NCBI RefSeq assembly: GCF_001595985.1 | Contig: NZ_LOJJ01000009.1 | Location: 124,001-188,000 of the forward strand | Direction of reading: 5' to 3' | Source: Polynucleobacter sinensis | GTDB lineage: Bacteria > Pseudomonadota > Gammaproteobacteria > Burkholderiales > Burkholderiaceae | Length of the DNA: 64,000 nucleotides | Shown here: in pieces, positions 46,444-56,120 of the stretch | Numbering within the stretch: position 1 is the first letter of the stretch | Layout: each line of letters begins with the position of its first letter | The notes under the pieces: model-generated | What the model saw: only the letters and a program-made list of their open reading frames with translations | What the model was told of the DNA's origin: nothing | The model's database searches: none | Program-made: the position numbers and the translations under genes

Positions 46444-47655
46444 TTAGATTTTTTTGGCAACCAACTGAATGAGCTGGCGTGCAAGTTGTAGCTTTTCAGC
46501 CTGACCAGTTTTTTTGCTGCTGCTGGGATCAATGATGAGTAGCTGATTGAGGTCGCTTCCAAAAGTATCTGGACCAATGTTGCCAACAATCATTGGAATA
46601 CCTTTGCGCTTTAGCTTTTCTTGGGCATGTTTAGCCAAGTCATGAGATTCAGCCGCAAAACCAACGCAGTAAGGATGTGGCTTACCGCCCTTAGTTTTAG
46701 CGGACTTCGCAACCTCAGCGAGGATATCGGGATTGGCGATAAATTCGAGCTTGGGTGCTTCTTTACCTTGGCGCTTGATCTTTTCCTTTGCGGGCTTTGC
46801 AATACTCCAGTCAGCTACTGCGGCTACCGCAAAAAAGATGTCGCAATCTGTCGACTGCATTGTGGCGGCGTACATTTCACCTGCGCTGATCACATTGGTG
46901 CGGGTAATTTTTCCTGTCGACTCTAAGGGAGTAGGGAGATCACATGGGCCAGCTATGAGATGAACTTGCGCGCCAGCCTCGGCGGCTGCTCGGGCAATGG
47001 CAAAGCCCATTTTTCCAGAGCTACGGTTTGTGATGCCGCGCACTGGATCAATAGCCTCAAAGGTTGGCCCAGCTGTAATCAGCACGCGCTTTCCAGCAAG
47101 CAACTTTTTCTGAAAGAAGGCAATGAGTTGCTCAGTAATTTCTACGGGCTCAAGCATGCGACCAAGACCGACTTCTCCGCATGCCTGAAATCCATTAGCC
47201 GGGCCGAGCAGGGTAACCTTATCCTCAATGAGTCGTTGAGCGCTTCTTTGTGTTGCTGGATGCTCCCACATTTGTTTATTCATGGCGGGAGCCAGCAAGA
47301 GTGGGCAGTCCCTCGCAAGGCAGAGCGTTGTTAATAAGTCATCAGCCAGACCCAAAGACAGTTTGGCCATGAGATCGGCGCTAGCCGGCGTCACCAAAAT
47401 AGCGTCCGCAGCCCTCGAGAGCTCAATATGCGCCATATTATTGGCTATGCTGCTATCCCACTGGCTGGTGTAAACCGGATTGCCTGTGAGGGCTTGCATC
47501 GTCACTGGGGTGACAAATTGCTGAGCAGCATCAGTCATGACCACCTGAACGCTTGCGCCCTCTTGTATCAACAGGCGGGCTAACTCAGGGGATTTGTAGG
47601 CCGCTATTCCACCAGAGATACCCAGTACGATTTTCTTATTCAATAGTGATTGCAT
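46444..47655 (-). CDS. coaBC: Phosphopantothenoylcysteine synthetase/decarboxylase CoaBC
   Basis: This bifunctional enzyme couples cysteine to 4'-phosphopantothenate and then decarboxylates the product, in coenzyme A synthesis. The N-terminal FMN-binding decarboxylase (CoaC, about 1-190) shows LGISGGIAAYK, PAMNKQMW and ACGEVGLGRM. The C-terminal synthetase (CoaB) shows GPTFEAIDPVRGITNRSSGKMG. The 403-residue length is normal. It starts nine bases after lspA. Confidence 0.96.
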   Translation of the reverse strand: MQSLLNKKIVLGISGGIAAYKSPELARLLIQEGASVQVVMTDAAQQFVTPVTMQALTGNPVYTSQWDSSIANNMAHIELSRAADAILVTPASADLMAKLSLGLADDLLTTLCLARDCPLLLAPAMNKQMWEHPATQRSAQRLIEDKVTLLGPANGFQACGEVGLGRMLEPVEITEQLIAFFQKKLLAGKRVLITAGPTFEAIDPVRGITNRSSGKMGFAIARAAAEAGAQVHLIAGPCDLPTPLESTGKITRTNVISAGEMYAATMQSTDCDIFFAVAAVADWSIAKPAKEKIKRQGKEAPKLEFIANPDILAEVAKSAKTKGGKPHPYCVGFAAESHDLAKHAQEKLKRKGIPMIVGNIGPDTFGSDLNQLLIIDPSSSKKTGQAEKLQLARQLIQLVAKKI

Positions 47656-47664
47656 GGCGCCAGC

Positions 47665-48159
47665 TTAAAGGGATTGAGATGATTTGCCAAATGACTTGCG
47701 AAGCTCACCCCAAATAATCAGTCCAGCGCCAATACAAATAGCGCTATCAGCAATATTGAAGGCCGGCCAATGCCAGTCGGCGTAATGAAGGTCAATAAAG
47801 TCAACTACCGCACCATACATCAAGCGATCGAGGACATTACCTACTGCGCCACCTAGAATCAGGCTGAGTGCCCAGCAGAGCATCTTGTCTCCTAGACTTC
47901 TGCGAAGTAGCCACAAAATATAGGCTGAAGCGACTAAGCCAAGAATTGTGAAAAACCACCGCTGCCATCCGGAGCTTTGCGCCAAAAAGGAGAATGCTGC
48001 CCCTGGATTAAATATCAGTAACCAGTTCAGAAAAGGGAGAACCTCTTCTGGTGCCCCGATTTGCAGATTACTTAAGGCCGCCCATTTGCTCAGTTGATCT
48101 AGCAATAGCGTCATCACCGCAATCGCTAAATAGCGGAGAAAGGGAAGATTTGTGGCCAT
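47665..48159 (-). CDS. lspA: Signal peptidase II (lipoprotein signal peptidase)
   Basis: LspA cleaves prolipoprotein signal peptides. It has four hydrophobic segments and the two catalytic aspartates D120 (VVDFID) and D138 (FNIADS), as well as FNPGAAFSFL and GNVLDR. The 164-residue length equals that of E. coli LspA. It lies 12 bases after ileS, the usual order. Confidence 0.97.
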   Translation of the reverse strand: MATNLPFLRYLAIAVMTLLLDQLSKWAALSNLQIGAPEEVLPFLNWLLIFNPGAAFSFLAQSSGWQRWFFTILGLVASAYILWLLRRSLGDKMLCWALSLILGGAVGNVLDRLMYGAVVDFIDLHYADWHWPAFNIADSAICIGAGLIIWGELRKSFGKSSQSL

Positions 48160-48171
48160 ATCTACAAAGGC

Positions 48172-51033
48172 TTACGCAAACAAGCGCGCTTCGCCATCTC
48201 CGAAAAGATTACTAAAGCATCGACTACATAAATCAGGGTGTTCAGCATTAGCGCCAACATCAGCGGTGTGATGCCAACAACGTCCGCACTTCTTGTATTG
48301 ACTACTGCGCACCAATACCTCGAGACCTGCATTGCTGAGTTCTAAATTGGCGCTTGAGGTAATCGTCACAAAACGCAAGTCATCGGCTAAAGAGTGCAGG
48401 ATGGCAAAGTCAACGTCACCTAGCTTGATTGTTAATTCGGCCTGGAGAGATGAGCCAACATTACCGGCTTCACGTTCAATTTCAATTGCCTTGGTGACTT
48501 CAGAACGAATTTCTCGAACACGATTCCACTTAGCAAGTAGTTCGGCTGCTTGTGCGATTTTGGGGAACTCGCCAAACTCTTCCATAAAGATGGATTCTTT
48601 GGCTTTGTTATTCGCGCCATGTTGGAATGACTGCCAAGCTTCTTCTGCTGTGAAGGAGAGGAAGGGCGCAAGCCACTTCAAGAGATTGCGGGTGATATGG
48701 AATAAGGCATTTTGTGCTGCACGACGTTCCTTAGAGTCAGGGGCGCTGGTATACAAGCGATCTTTGAGAATATCCAAATAAAAGCCGCCCAAATCTTCCG
48801 AGCAGAAGGTCAGCATACGAGCAACTGCAGGCTGAAACTCGTATGCTTTGTAATGCGCTTGAACTTCATTCTGCAATTCATTTGCAAGAGCTACAGCATA
48901 GCGATCAATCTCCAACCATTCATTTGCTGGCATGCTGTGCTTGCTAGGATCAAAGTCTGATAGATTGGCCAGTAAGAATCGCAATGTATTGCGAATGCGG
49001 CGATAGCTTTCCACTACCCGTTTAAGAATTTCATCGGAGATCGTCATCTCACCTGAATAATCAGTAGATGCCACCCAAAGACGAATAATCTCCGCACCTA
49101 ACTTGTCAGCCACTTGTTGAGGGGCAATCACATTACCTACAGATTTACTCATCTTGCGGCCTTGGCCATCCACAGTAAACCCGTGAGTGAGAAGGGCTTT
49201 GTATGGCGGCTTGCCATCGAGCATGGCGCCAGTTAATAAAGAGGAGTGGAACCAGCCACGATGCTGGTCCGAACCCTCTAGATAAAGATCGGCTAAACGA
49301 CCGTCAGATTTTTCTGCATCTGGACGATAGAGTTCATCGCGATGGGAGCCGCGAATGACATGCCAGTGAGTCGTGCCAGAATCAAACCAGACGTCGAGGG
49401 TATCGCGATTCTTTTCGTAATGCGCCGCCTCTTCACCAAGTAGTTCAGCAACTTCGAGTTTTTGCCAAGCTTCTATACCTTCTTTTTCAACGCGTTGAGC
49501 GATTTCTTCAAGAAGTTCGACTGTGCGAGGATGCGGTTCGCCACTTTCTTTATGAACAAAGAAGGCCATGGGAACGCCCCATTGGCGCTGACGAGATAGA
49601 GTCCAGTCAGGGCGATTCGCAATCATGCTATTTAAGCGTTGCTTGCCCCACGCTGGGAAGAATTCAGTGCTCTCGATGCCTGCCAATGCAGCTTCGCGCA
49701 AGCTCACTTTGCCATCCGATGGCTTCTGATCCATGCTCGCAAACCATTGCGAGGTCGCGCGGTAAATAATCGGTGACTTATGACGCCAGCAGTGCATATA
49801 GGAGTGCGTGTATGTTTTATCTCTGAGCAGGCTGCCTGCCTCACGCATTGCTTCTACGATCTTTGGGTTGGCTTTCCAAATGTATTCATTGGCAAAGAGT
49901 GGCAACCAGGATGCGTACACGCCATTGCCCATCACAGGATTCAGGATATCCTTATCAGCTAGTTTATTAGCCTTGCAAGATTTAAAGTCTTCCTCGCCAT
50001 AGGCGGGCGCCGAGTGCACCACACCTGTACCCGTATCTAGAGTGACGTACTCAGCCGTATAAATTGGTGAGAGACGTTTATATCCTTCATGTAATGGCGC
50101 CAGAGGATGCCAGAAGGAAATATTGGCTAATTGACTGCCTAAACAGGTGCCAATAATTTTCCCCTCTAGGCCATAGTCCTGAAGACAGGTTTCAACTCTA
50201 TCTTTGGCAAGAATCAAGAGCTTATCGCCAACATCCACCAAAGCATAATCGAGTTCTGGATGCACATTCATTGCCTGGTTAGCGGGAATGGTCCAAGGTG
50301 TGGTTGTCCAAATCACAATCATTCCAGGTTTTGCTGGAATGTCATTTAGACCAAATGCTTTTGCTAGTTGCGGGCGCTGAGCGTCATCAAAAGCAAAGCC
50401 TACGTCTACTGTGGGATCCGTTTTATCTTGGTACTCAACTTCAGCTTCTGCAAGAGCTGAGCCGCAATCAAAACACCAGTTCACCGGCTTTAAGCCGCGA
50501 AAGACATAACCCTTCTCCCAAATCTTTCCAAGCGCACGAATTTCATCGGCCTCATTGCGAAAGTTCATGGTGAGATAGGGGTTATTCCAGTCACCTAAGA
50601 CGCCTAAGCGCTCAAAGTCTTTCTTTTGTTTATCTACTTGAACCTTGGCATAGGCGCGCGCTTTTGATTGCACTTCGGCCGTAGGGAGATTTTTGCCAAA
50701 TTCTTTTTCAATCTGAATTTCAATTGGCATGCCGTGGCAATCCCAGCCGGGAATATAGACTGAGTCAAAGCCCATGAGCCAGCGGGATTTCACAATCATG
50801 TCTTTGAGAATCTTATTTACCGCATGACCAATATGAATATCGCCATTCGCATAAGGAGGGCCATCATGCAAAATGAACTTAGGCTGATTTGCATGGGCCG
50901 CACGAATCTTTTCGTAGAGTTTATTTTTTTGCCATTGCGCAACCCATTGCGGTTCACGTTTTGGTAAATCGCCTCTCATTGGAAACGAGGTCTCCAGTAG
51001 ATTGACGGAGTAAGTATTTTCTTTTTCAGACAT
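48172..51033 (-). CDS. ileS: Isoleucyl-tRNA synthetase
   Basis: IleRS charges tRNA(Ile). The class I motifs are HIGH ([14 protein letters not shown]) and KMSKS ([12 protein letters not shown]). The C-terminal zinc site CGRCWHH...DLCSRC marks the bacterial type. I chose the ATG at 51033 (953 residues, [21 protein letters not shown]); a further ATG upstream would overlap ribF much more. With this start the gene overlaps the end of ribF by eight bases. Confidence 0.97.
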   Translation of the reverse strand: MSEKENTYSVNLLETSFPMRGDLPKREPQWVAQWQKNKLYEKIRAAHANQPKFILHDGPPYANGDIHIGHAVNKILKDMIVKSRWLMGFDSVYIPGWDCHGMPIEIQIEKEFGKNLPTAEVQSKARAYAKVQVDKQKKDFERLGVLGDWNNPYLTMNFRNEADEIRALGKIWEKGYVFRGLKPVNWCFDCGSALAEAEVEYQDKTDPTVDVGFAFDDAQRPQLAKAFGLNDIPAKPGMIVIWTTTPWTIPANQAMNVHPELDYALVDVGDKLLILAKDRVETCLQDYGLEGKIIGTCLGSQLANISFWHPLAPLHEGYKRLSPIYTAEYVTLDTGTGVVHSAPAYGEEDFKSCKANKLADKDILNPVMGNGVYASWLPLFANEYIWKANPKIVEAMREAGSLLRDKTYTHSYMHCWRHKSPIIYRATSQWFASMDQKPSDGKVSLREAALAGIESTEFFPAWGKQRLNSMIANRPDWTLSRQRQWGVPMAFFVHKESGEPHPRTVELLEEIAQRVEKEGIEAWQKLEVAELLGEEAAHYEKNRDTLDVWFDSGTTHWHVIRGSHRDELYRPDAEKSDGRLADLYLEGSDQHRGWFHSSLLTGAMLDGKPPYKALLTHGFTVDGQGRKMSKSVGNVIAPQQVADKLGAEIIRLWVASTDYSGEMTISDEILKRVVESYRRIRNTLRFLLANLSDFDPSKHSMPANEWLEIDRYAVALANELQNEVQAHYKAYEFQPAVARMLTFCSEDLGGFYLDILKDRLYTSAPDSKERRAAQNALFHITRNLLKWLAPFLSFTAEEAWQSFQHGANNKAKESIFMEEFGEFPKIAQAAELLAKWNRVREIRSEVTKAIEIEREAGNVGSSLQAELTIKLGDVDFAILHSLADDLRFVTITSSANLELSNAGLEVLVRSSQYKKCGRCWHHTADVGANAEHPDLCSRCFSNLFGDGEARLFA

Positions 51034-51976
51034 AATTTTTTTTCTGGAAATAATTTCTGGCATGCGCTGCATCAGATGCAATCGCTTGAGTTAGTGCGTC
51101 AAGGTTTGAATACTTTTCCTCATCACGAATTTTTTCTAGAAGCTCGACGGTAATGATTTTTCCGTATACCTCTTTATTAAAGTCAAAGATGTGCGTTTCG
51201 AGCAATACGCGGCCCTGATCTTCGACTGTTGGCCTCACGCCGAGACTTGCCACAGCGGGAAGTGGTTTATCGCTCAAGCCTAGTACTTGGGCTGTGAAGA
51301 TTCCTGTGCAAGCTGGCTTTCGGTGATGCAGGTGATTTGCAACGGCTAAGTTTAAAGTTGGAAAACCTAGAGTTCGGCCGAGTTTTTGGCCGTGAATAAT
51401 ATGACCCGAAATTCCATAAGGGCGACCAAGTAATTTGGTGGCTTGTTCCATGTCGCCATTCGCTAACGCACCACGTAGTGCTGAACTAGAAATACGCTCT
51501 CCGTTTTCAACAACGGTATGAATGCTAGAGACCTCAAAGCCATATTTTTCACCAGCAGCTTTGAGGCTTGCGAAATTACCAGCGCGTTTCGCGCCGTAGC
51601 AAAAGTCATCGCCAATGAGGATCCATTTAGCATGCAGTTGCTTGACGATAATTTCAGAAACAAATTCATCTGGAGTGAGACGGGCAAATGCATTATTGAA
51701 ATGCTCTACAACTACTCGATCGATGCCGATATTGGCAAAAGCGGCAAGCTTGTCACGTAAATTCAAAATACGGGGTGGGGCTTGTTCAGGGGAAAAGAAT
51801 TCTTTGGGGTGCGGCTCGAAAGTCATCACGCAACTCGCCAAGCCTCGCTCATGCGCGCCATCCTTGAGTTGTTTCAATAGGGCGCGATGACCCCTGTGCA
51901 CGCCATCGAAATTGCCGATGGTTAAGGCACAAGCTGGTCCTGCAGAAAACTGGGTCGGTCCACGGAATACGTTCAC
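51026..51976 (-). CDS. ribF: Bifunctional riboflavin kinase/FAD synthetase
   Basis: RibF makes FMN and then FAD from riboflavin. The N-terminal nucleotidyltransferase motif [10 protein letters not shown] is at 21-30, and the C-terminal flavokinase domain shows [27 protein letters not shown]. The 316-residue length is normal. The start is GTG ([10 protein letters not shown]). It heads the unit ribF-ileS-lspA-coaBC-dut and is divergent from purN; a tandem 12-base repeat lies just upstream. Confidence 0.96.
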   Translation of the reverse strand: MNVFRGPTQFSAGPACALTIGNFDGVHRGHRALLKQLKDGAHERGLASCVMTFEPHPKEFFSPEQAPPRILNLRDKLAAFANIGIDRVVVEHFNNAFARLTPDEFVSEIIVKQLHAKWILIGDDFCYGAKRAGNFASLKAAGEKYGFEVSSIHTVVENGERISSSALRGALANGDMEQATKLLGRPYGISGHIIHGQKLGRTLGFPTLNLAVANHLHHRKPACTGIFTAQVLGLSDKPLPAVASLGVRPTVEDQGRVLLETHIFDFNKEVYGKIITVELLEKIRDEEKYSNLDALTQAIASDAAHARNYFQKKNYV

Positions 51977-51980
51977 TAAA

Positions 51981-52004
51981 TCGCTTTCAGGGTCGCTTTC
52001 GGGG
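51981..52004. repeat. Tandem 12-base repeat between ribF and purN
   Basis: TCGCTTTCAGGG is followed directly by TCGCTTTCGGGG (11 of 12 identical). It lies in the 51-base divergent gap and may be a regulatory site or a recent slippage duplication. Confidence 0.5.
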
Positions 52005-52015
52005 TAACCATCAAT

Positions 52016-52021
52016 TATATT
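52016..52021 (+). promoter_or_regulatory. -10 box, probable leaderless purN mRNA
   Basis: TATATT (one mismatch to TATAAT) ends six bases before the ATG at 52028. An in-frame GTG at 52022 touches the box and is less likely to be used. Confidence 0.42.
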
Positions 52022-52027
52022 GTGGGC

Positions 52028-52657
52028 ATGCTATCAATCGTCACCTTAATCTCAGGCCGCGGATCAAATTTCGAGGCAATCTTTAAAACTGCTCAAAAAG
52101 AGCATTGGCCGGTCAAGTTTGCCGGGGTGATCGCTAATCACTCTGCGGCTAAGGGGCTTGATTTTGCTCGCTCCCAAGGGATTCCAGCCTTTGCTATTGA
52201 GCATCGGGAGCACTCCACGCGCGAATCCTTTGATGCTGCCCTTATCGAGAAAATCGATGAATTGGGCGCTAATTTAGTGGTTTTAGCGGGCTTTATGCGC
52301 ATTCTGACCCCTGAATTTATTCGCCATTTTGAAGGACGCCTGATTAATATCCATCCTGCCTTACTCCCAGCCTTTCCGGGATTACATACTCACGAGCGTG
52401 CTTTAGAGGCTGGAGTTGCTGAGCATGGGGCTACTGTCCATTTCGTAACTGAGGGGGTTGATGAGGGGCCCATCATTTGCCAAGCCTCAGTTCCAGTGCT
52501 TCCAGGTGATGATGCCGATAGTTTGGCTGCACGGGTTTTGGCCGCTGAGCATCAGATTTATCCGCGGGCCGTAAAATGGTTCCTTGATGGACGATTGCGA
52601 ATAGAAGGTAATCAAGTTCAGGTTCAACCCCCGGAGTCGCAATTAATAAAATTATGA
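52028..52657 (+). CDS. purN: Phosphoribosylglycinamide formyltransferase PurN
   Basis: PurN transfers a formyl group from 10-formyl-THF to GAR in purine synthesis. The phosphate-binding SGRGSN lies near residue 10, and the catalytic residues are in INIHPALLP (Asn and His) and VDEGPI (Asp). The 209-residue length from the ATG at 52028 is normal; a GTG two codons upstream is possible. Its stop overlaps the start of the next gene (ATGA). Confidence 0.95.
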   Translation: MLSIVTLISGRGSNFEAIFKTAQKEHWPVKFAGVIANHSAAKGLDFARSQGIPAFAIEHREHSTRESFDAALIEKIDELGANLVVLAGFMRILTPEFIRHFEGRLINIHPALLPAFPGLHTHERALEAGVAEHGATVHFVTEGVDEGPIICQASVPVLPGDDADSLAARVLAAEHQIYPRAVKWFLDGRLRIEGNQVQVQPPESQLIKL

Positions 52658-54243
52658 GTAAAGAACGTTCATCCCGCGGTGCTAGCGCTGGCAGTAAATC
52701 TGGATCCAGATCTGGTTCACGCCTAGCCCCACAAAAGAGTTATGCCGCTAAATCCAAGGATCCATTGCGTCGTCCCGAGCGCCGTAATGCTAGCGGCAAC
52801 ATCATTGCGCCCGAAGGTCAAAAGAATTTTTCTAATGCAAAGGCATTGCCACAGCATGCTATTCACTTAGAGCGTTTGCTTCCTGAGCTGCTGAGTTTTG
52901 AGCAGCCTGCCGATCGCGTGGTTAGTCGCTATTTCCGCTCTGAGCCACAGCTTGGCAATCGTGATCGCGCTTTGATTGCTGAGAGTGCTTTTGCCATTTT
53001 GCGGCGTAAAAATGAGTTCTCTCAATTCGCCTCCAGTGGCGAGGGATCTCAGGCTAGACGCTTAGCCCTATTGGGTTTGCTGTCTGCTCTATCTGAGGGC
53101 GGTCTTGGTTCTGCCAACCGTGCAGAGAGCGCTATTGCAGACCTGGCTCACGTGCTAAAGACGGGTGAGTATGAATGGTTACAACGTTTTGCAACGGTCG
53201 ATCCATCAGCCCTCAATCCCTTGGTTCGGAATAATTTACCCGAGTGGCTTTGGGATGCTTTTGGAAAATATCCTGGCGAAGAGTCACGTGAAGCATTGGC
53301 CAAATCATTAATGCATCCAGCCCTTTTGGATTTGCGCGCCAACACAATGAAGACTACTCGTGAGCAATTACTTGCGCAAATGAATGCCTTGGGCGGAAGG
53401 TATCAAGCGATCCCGACGCCTTATGCTCCTGATGGAGTTCGTATCATGGGTAAGCCAGCCTTGCAAAATACGGCGGGCTTTAAGGCGGGGATGTTTGAAG
53501 TGCAGGATGAAGGTAGCCAACTTTTGGCTTATCTGCTTGCCCCTAAACGTGGTGAGATGGTGGTAGATTTTTGCGCCGGCGCCGGCGGTAAAACTTTAGC
53601 GATTGGTGCCTTAATGCGCTCTACAGGGCGCTTGTACGCGCTGGATACATCTGAGCGTCGCTTGGCCAACTTAAAGCCACGACAAGCACGTAGCGGGCTA
53701 TCAAACGTACATCCCGTATGGATTGATACTGAGAATGACACGAAGATTAAGCGTTTGGCTGGCAAAATTGACCGAGTTCTAGTTGATGCCCCTTGTAGTG
53801 GCATGGGTACTTTGCGTCGCAATCCCGATCTCAAGTGGCGTCAAACGCCGGCCGGAGTATTGGAGTTGAATCAAAAGCAGATGAGTATTTTGTCTTCCGC
53901 AAGCCGCCTGCTAAAGCCAGGGGGGCGCCTGGTCTACGCTACCTGCAGCCTATTGCCACAAGAAAACCAGCAAATTGCCGAGGATTTTTTGGCAAAACAC
54001 CCTAATTTTGAAGTGGTACCTGCTGCCGAAGTTCTTAAGCCCTTGTTTCCTAAGGATAAAATTCCATTGGGATGTAGTCCAGATAATCCTTGGTGGCAGT
54101 TATGGCCCCATATTCATGGGACTGATGGCTTCTTTGGGGCAGTTTTCCAGAAAAAAGCTGCTGCTCCTGCAATAAGCCCTGAAAAAGACGGGGAAAAAGA
54201 GATCAAGGTCAAAACCAAGAAAGTTGTCAAAGAACTAAAATAG
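52654..54243 (+). CDS. RsmB/NOP-family RNA cytosine-C5 methyltransferase
   Basis: The protein (529 residues) is an SAM-dependent m5C methyltransferase. The SAM motif DFCAGAGGKTLAIGA and the two catalytic cysteines in DAPCSGMGTLRRNPD and YATCSLLPQEN are present. An N-terminal helical region precedes the catalytic domain, as in RsmB, but the order and length differ from E. coli RsmB. Basic, low-complexity extensions occur at both ends (Ser/Arg/Lys-rich first 45 residues, Lys-rich last 25). The target RNA is not certain; 16S rRNA is likely. It is coupled to purN. Confidence 0.88.
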   Translation: MSKERSSRGASAGSKSGSRSGSRLAPQKSYAAKSKDPLRRPERRNASGNIIAPEGQKNFSNAKALPQHAIHLERLLPELLSFEQPADRVVSRYFRSEPQLGNRDRALIAESAFAILRRKNEFSQFASSGEGSQARRLALLGLLSALSEGGLGSANRAESAIADLAHVLKTGEYEWLQRFATVDPSALNPLVRNNLPEWLWDAFGKYPGEESREALAKSLMHPALLDLRANTMKTTREQLLAQMNALGGRYQAIPTPYAPDGVRIMGKPALQNTAGFKAGMFEVQDEGSQLLAYLLAPKRGEMVVDFCAGAGGKTLAIGALMRSTGRLYALDTSERRLANLKPRQARSGLSNVHPVWIDTENDTKIKRLAGKIDRVLVDAPCSGMGTLRRNPDLKWRQTPAGVLELNQKQMSILSSASRLLKPGGRLVYATCSLLPQENQQIAEDFLAKHPNFEVVPAAEVLKPLFPKDKIPLGCSPDNPWWQLWPHIHGTDGFFGAVFQKKAAAPAISPEKDGEKEIKVKTKKVVKELK

Positions 54244-54275
54244 AAGCTTAGACATCTTCTCTTTAGGGACACCTT

Positions 54276-55469
54276 TTGAACACAGCTTCAAGTTTTGATT
54301 TATTCCTCAACTGGCTTTCCAGTGGCTATTTGAATTGGGCATGGTGGCAGATTTTGCTATTTACCCTGGCCGTTACCCACATCACGATTGCTGGGGTCAC
54401 CATTTTTTTGCACCGCTGCCAGGCGCATCGCGCTTTAGAGCTTCATCCTATCATGTCGCATTTCTTCCGCTTTTGGCTTTGGCTAACAACGGGTATGGTG
54501 ACCAAGGAGTGGGCTGCAGTTCATCGTAAACATCATGCCAAGTGCGAGACAGTGGATGATCCGCATAGCCCACAGGTATTGGGAATTGATACAGTTTTAT
54601 CTCGTGGGGCCGAGCTTTATAAGATGGAAGCGGCCAATCAAGAAACTTTAGAGAAGTTTGGTCACGGCACTCCAGATGATTGGATCGAGCGCAACATTTA
54701 TTCCAAGTTTTCTTGGCAAGGTGTTGCACTCATGCTCATCCTTGATGTGTTCTTATTCGGTGCGATTGGTTTGACAGTGTGGGCTGTGCAGATGTTGTGG
54801 ATTCCGATTACGGCCGCTGGAATTATTAATGGTATTGGGCACTATTGGGGTTATCGCAACTTTGACTGCGAAGATGCTTCAACTAATATTTTCCCTTGGG
54901 GCATTTTGATTGGCGGTGAAGAGTTGCACAACAATCACCACACGTTTGCCACGAGCGCGAAACTTTCCAACAAATGGTACGAGTTTGATATTGGTTGGCT
55001 TTACATTCAAATGATGAGTGCGGTTGGTTTGGCGAAGGTAAAGAAGACTTCGCCCAAGCCAATGTTGAGCGACTTACGTCCCGCAGATCAAGGTACCTTA
55101 GAGGCCATCATCGCTAATCGCTATGAAATCATGGCTCGTTATAGCAAGACCCTGCGCAGCTTCTTTAATAACGAAGTTCAGCATATGCAGGTCTTGGCGG
55201 CCCACCTCAAGGACGCGCGAGTTTGGCTAGGCAAAGATGAATCGCGTTTATCTGCAGAAGAAAAAGCGAAGCTCGAGGAACTCATGGCAACGAATGCGCA
55301 GTTACGCAAGATGATTGAAATGCGTCGTGACTTACAGGCTATCTGGAGCCGCTCAAATGCAACAGGTGATCAGCTGGTATCTCAGTTGCACTCGTGGTGT
55401 CAACGCGCCGAAGAGAGCGGTCTGTCGAGCTTGCGTGACTTCTCTTTAAGGCTGCGCCGCTACGCTTAA
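54276..55469 (+). CDS. Membrane fatty acid desaturase
   Basis: The protein (397 residues) is a delta-9-type acyl desaturase with three His boxes: HRCQAH (46-51), HRKHH (83-87) and HNNHH (218-222), plus H189. Four hydrophobic segments flank them. Such enzymes introduce double bonds to keep membranes fluid, often at low temperature. The C-terminal part (about 270-397) is a charged, helical extension not needed for catalysis. The start is a TTG with TAGGGAC upstream. It follows the methyltransferase gene by 32 bases. Confidence 0.9.
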   Translation: MNTASSFDLFLNWLSSGYLNWAWWQILLFTLAVTHITIAGVTIFLHRCQAHRALELHPIMSHFFRFWLWLTTGMVTKEWAAVHRKHHAKCETVDDPHSPQVLGIDTVLSRGAELYKMEAANQETLEKFGHGTPDDWIERNIYSKFSWQGVALMLILDVFLFGAIGLTVWAVQMLWIPITAAGIINGIGHYWGYRNFDCEDASTNIFPWGILIGGEELHNNHHTFATSAKLSNKWYEFDIGWLYIQMMSAVGLAKVKKTSPKPMLSDLRPADQGTLEAIIANRYEIMARYSKTLRSFFNNEVQHMQVLAAHLKDARVWLGKDESRLSAEEKAKLEELMATNAQLRKMIEMRRDLQAIWSRSNATGDQLVSQLHSWCQRAEESGLSSLRDFSLRLRRYA

Positions 55470-55507
55470 AGATGCAAATAATGTGCTCAGGTAAATTACT
55501 GGGCAAT

Positions 55508-55536
55508 AAAAAACCCGCTGATGTAGCGGGTTTTTT
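55508..55536. terminator. Bidirectional terminator between the desaturase gene and rpmG
   Basis: AAAAAACCCGCT and AGCGGGTTTTTT form a perfect 12-bp stem with a five-base loop and T-runs on both strands. It serves the desaturase gene (plus) and rpmB-rpmG (minus). Confidence 0.88.
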
Positions 55537-55569
55537 ATTTGCTGCAATTCATAATTAAAAAATCATGAA

Positions 55570-55737
55570 TTACTTCAGCTTTGTTTCTTTGTAAGCAACG
55601 TGCTTGCGAATAGTCGGATCAAACTTCATGATCTCCATTTTCTCAGGCTTTGTACGCTTGTTTTTTGAAGTTGTATAGAAGTGACCAGTACCAGCTGATG
55701 ACTCTAATTTGATTTTTTCTCTGCCGCCTTTAGCCAT
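55570..55737 (-). CDS. rpmG: 50S ribosomal protein L33
   Basis: This is a 55-residue basic ribosomal protein, starting [20 protein letters not shown] and ending [12 protein letters not shown]. It lacks the CxxC zinc pairs of the C+ form. It follows rpmB by 11 bases, the conserved rpmB-rpmG pair, and ends before the bidirectional terminator. Confidence 0.96.
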   Translation of the reverse strand: MAKGGREKIKLESSAGTGHFYTTSKNKRTKPEKMEIMKFDPTIRKHVAYKETKLK

Positions 55738-55748
55738 TTATGCGCTCC

Positions 55749-55982
55749 TTAAATTTCGCCACGTGCACGGAGATCTGACAAAACAGCATCGATGCCATTC
55801 TTGTCGATAACGCGCAAACCAGCATTGGTTAAGCGCAAGCTAATCCAACGGTTTTCAGATTCCACCCAGAAACGACGGTTTTGCAAATTCGGCAAAAAGC
55901 GACGCTTCGTTTTGTTGTTTGCATGGGAAACATTATTGCCAACCATCGGCTTTTTCCCAGTGACTTGGCAAACTTTTGCCAT
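55749..55982 (-). CDS. rpmB: 50S ribosomal protein L28
   Basis: The 77-residue protein starts [20 protein letters not shown] and contains [26 protein letters not shown], diagnostic for L28. GGAG precedes the ATG. It is the first gene of the rpmB-rpmG transcript, with an extended -10 box about 32 bases upstream. Confidence 0.97.
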   Translation of the reverse strand: MAKVCQVTGKKPMVGNNVSHANNKTKRRFLPNLQNRRFWVESENRWISLRLTNAGLRVIDKNGIDAVLSDLRARGEI

Positions 55983-56013
55983 GACATGACTCCATTAATT
56001 GCGAAAAAAGAAG

Positions 56014-56022
56014 ATTGTATCA
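56014..56022 (-). promoter_or_regulatory. Extended -10 promoter of rpmB-rpmG
   Basis: TGATACAAT on the minus strand (TG, one base, TACAAT) fits an extended -10 element, with no clear -35. It would give a leader of about 25 bases. The rest of the 138-base gap between radC and rpmB shows no gene. Confidence 0.45.
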
Positions 56023-56120
56023 GTCTTGACCCTCTTTGAGCTAGCCTTAATTTGCTTTAGCTGAGGGGGTTTGGGCGTTTAAGGTGGGTAAGCGCTTGAA
56101 ATTAATGAAAAAGTTAGTAT

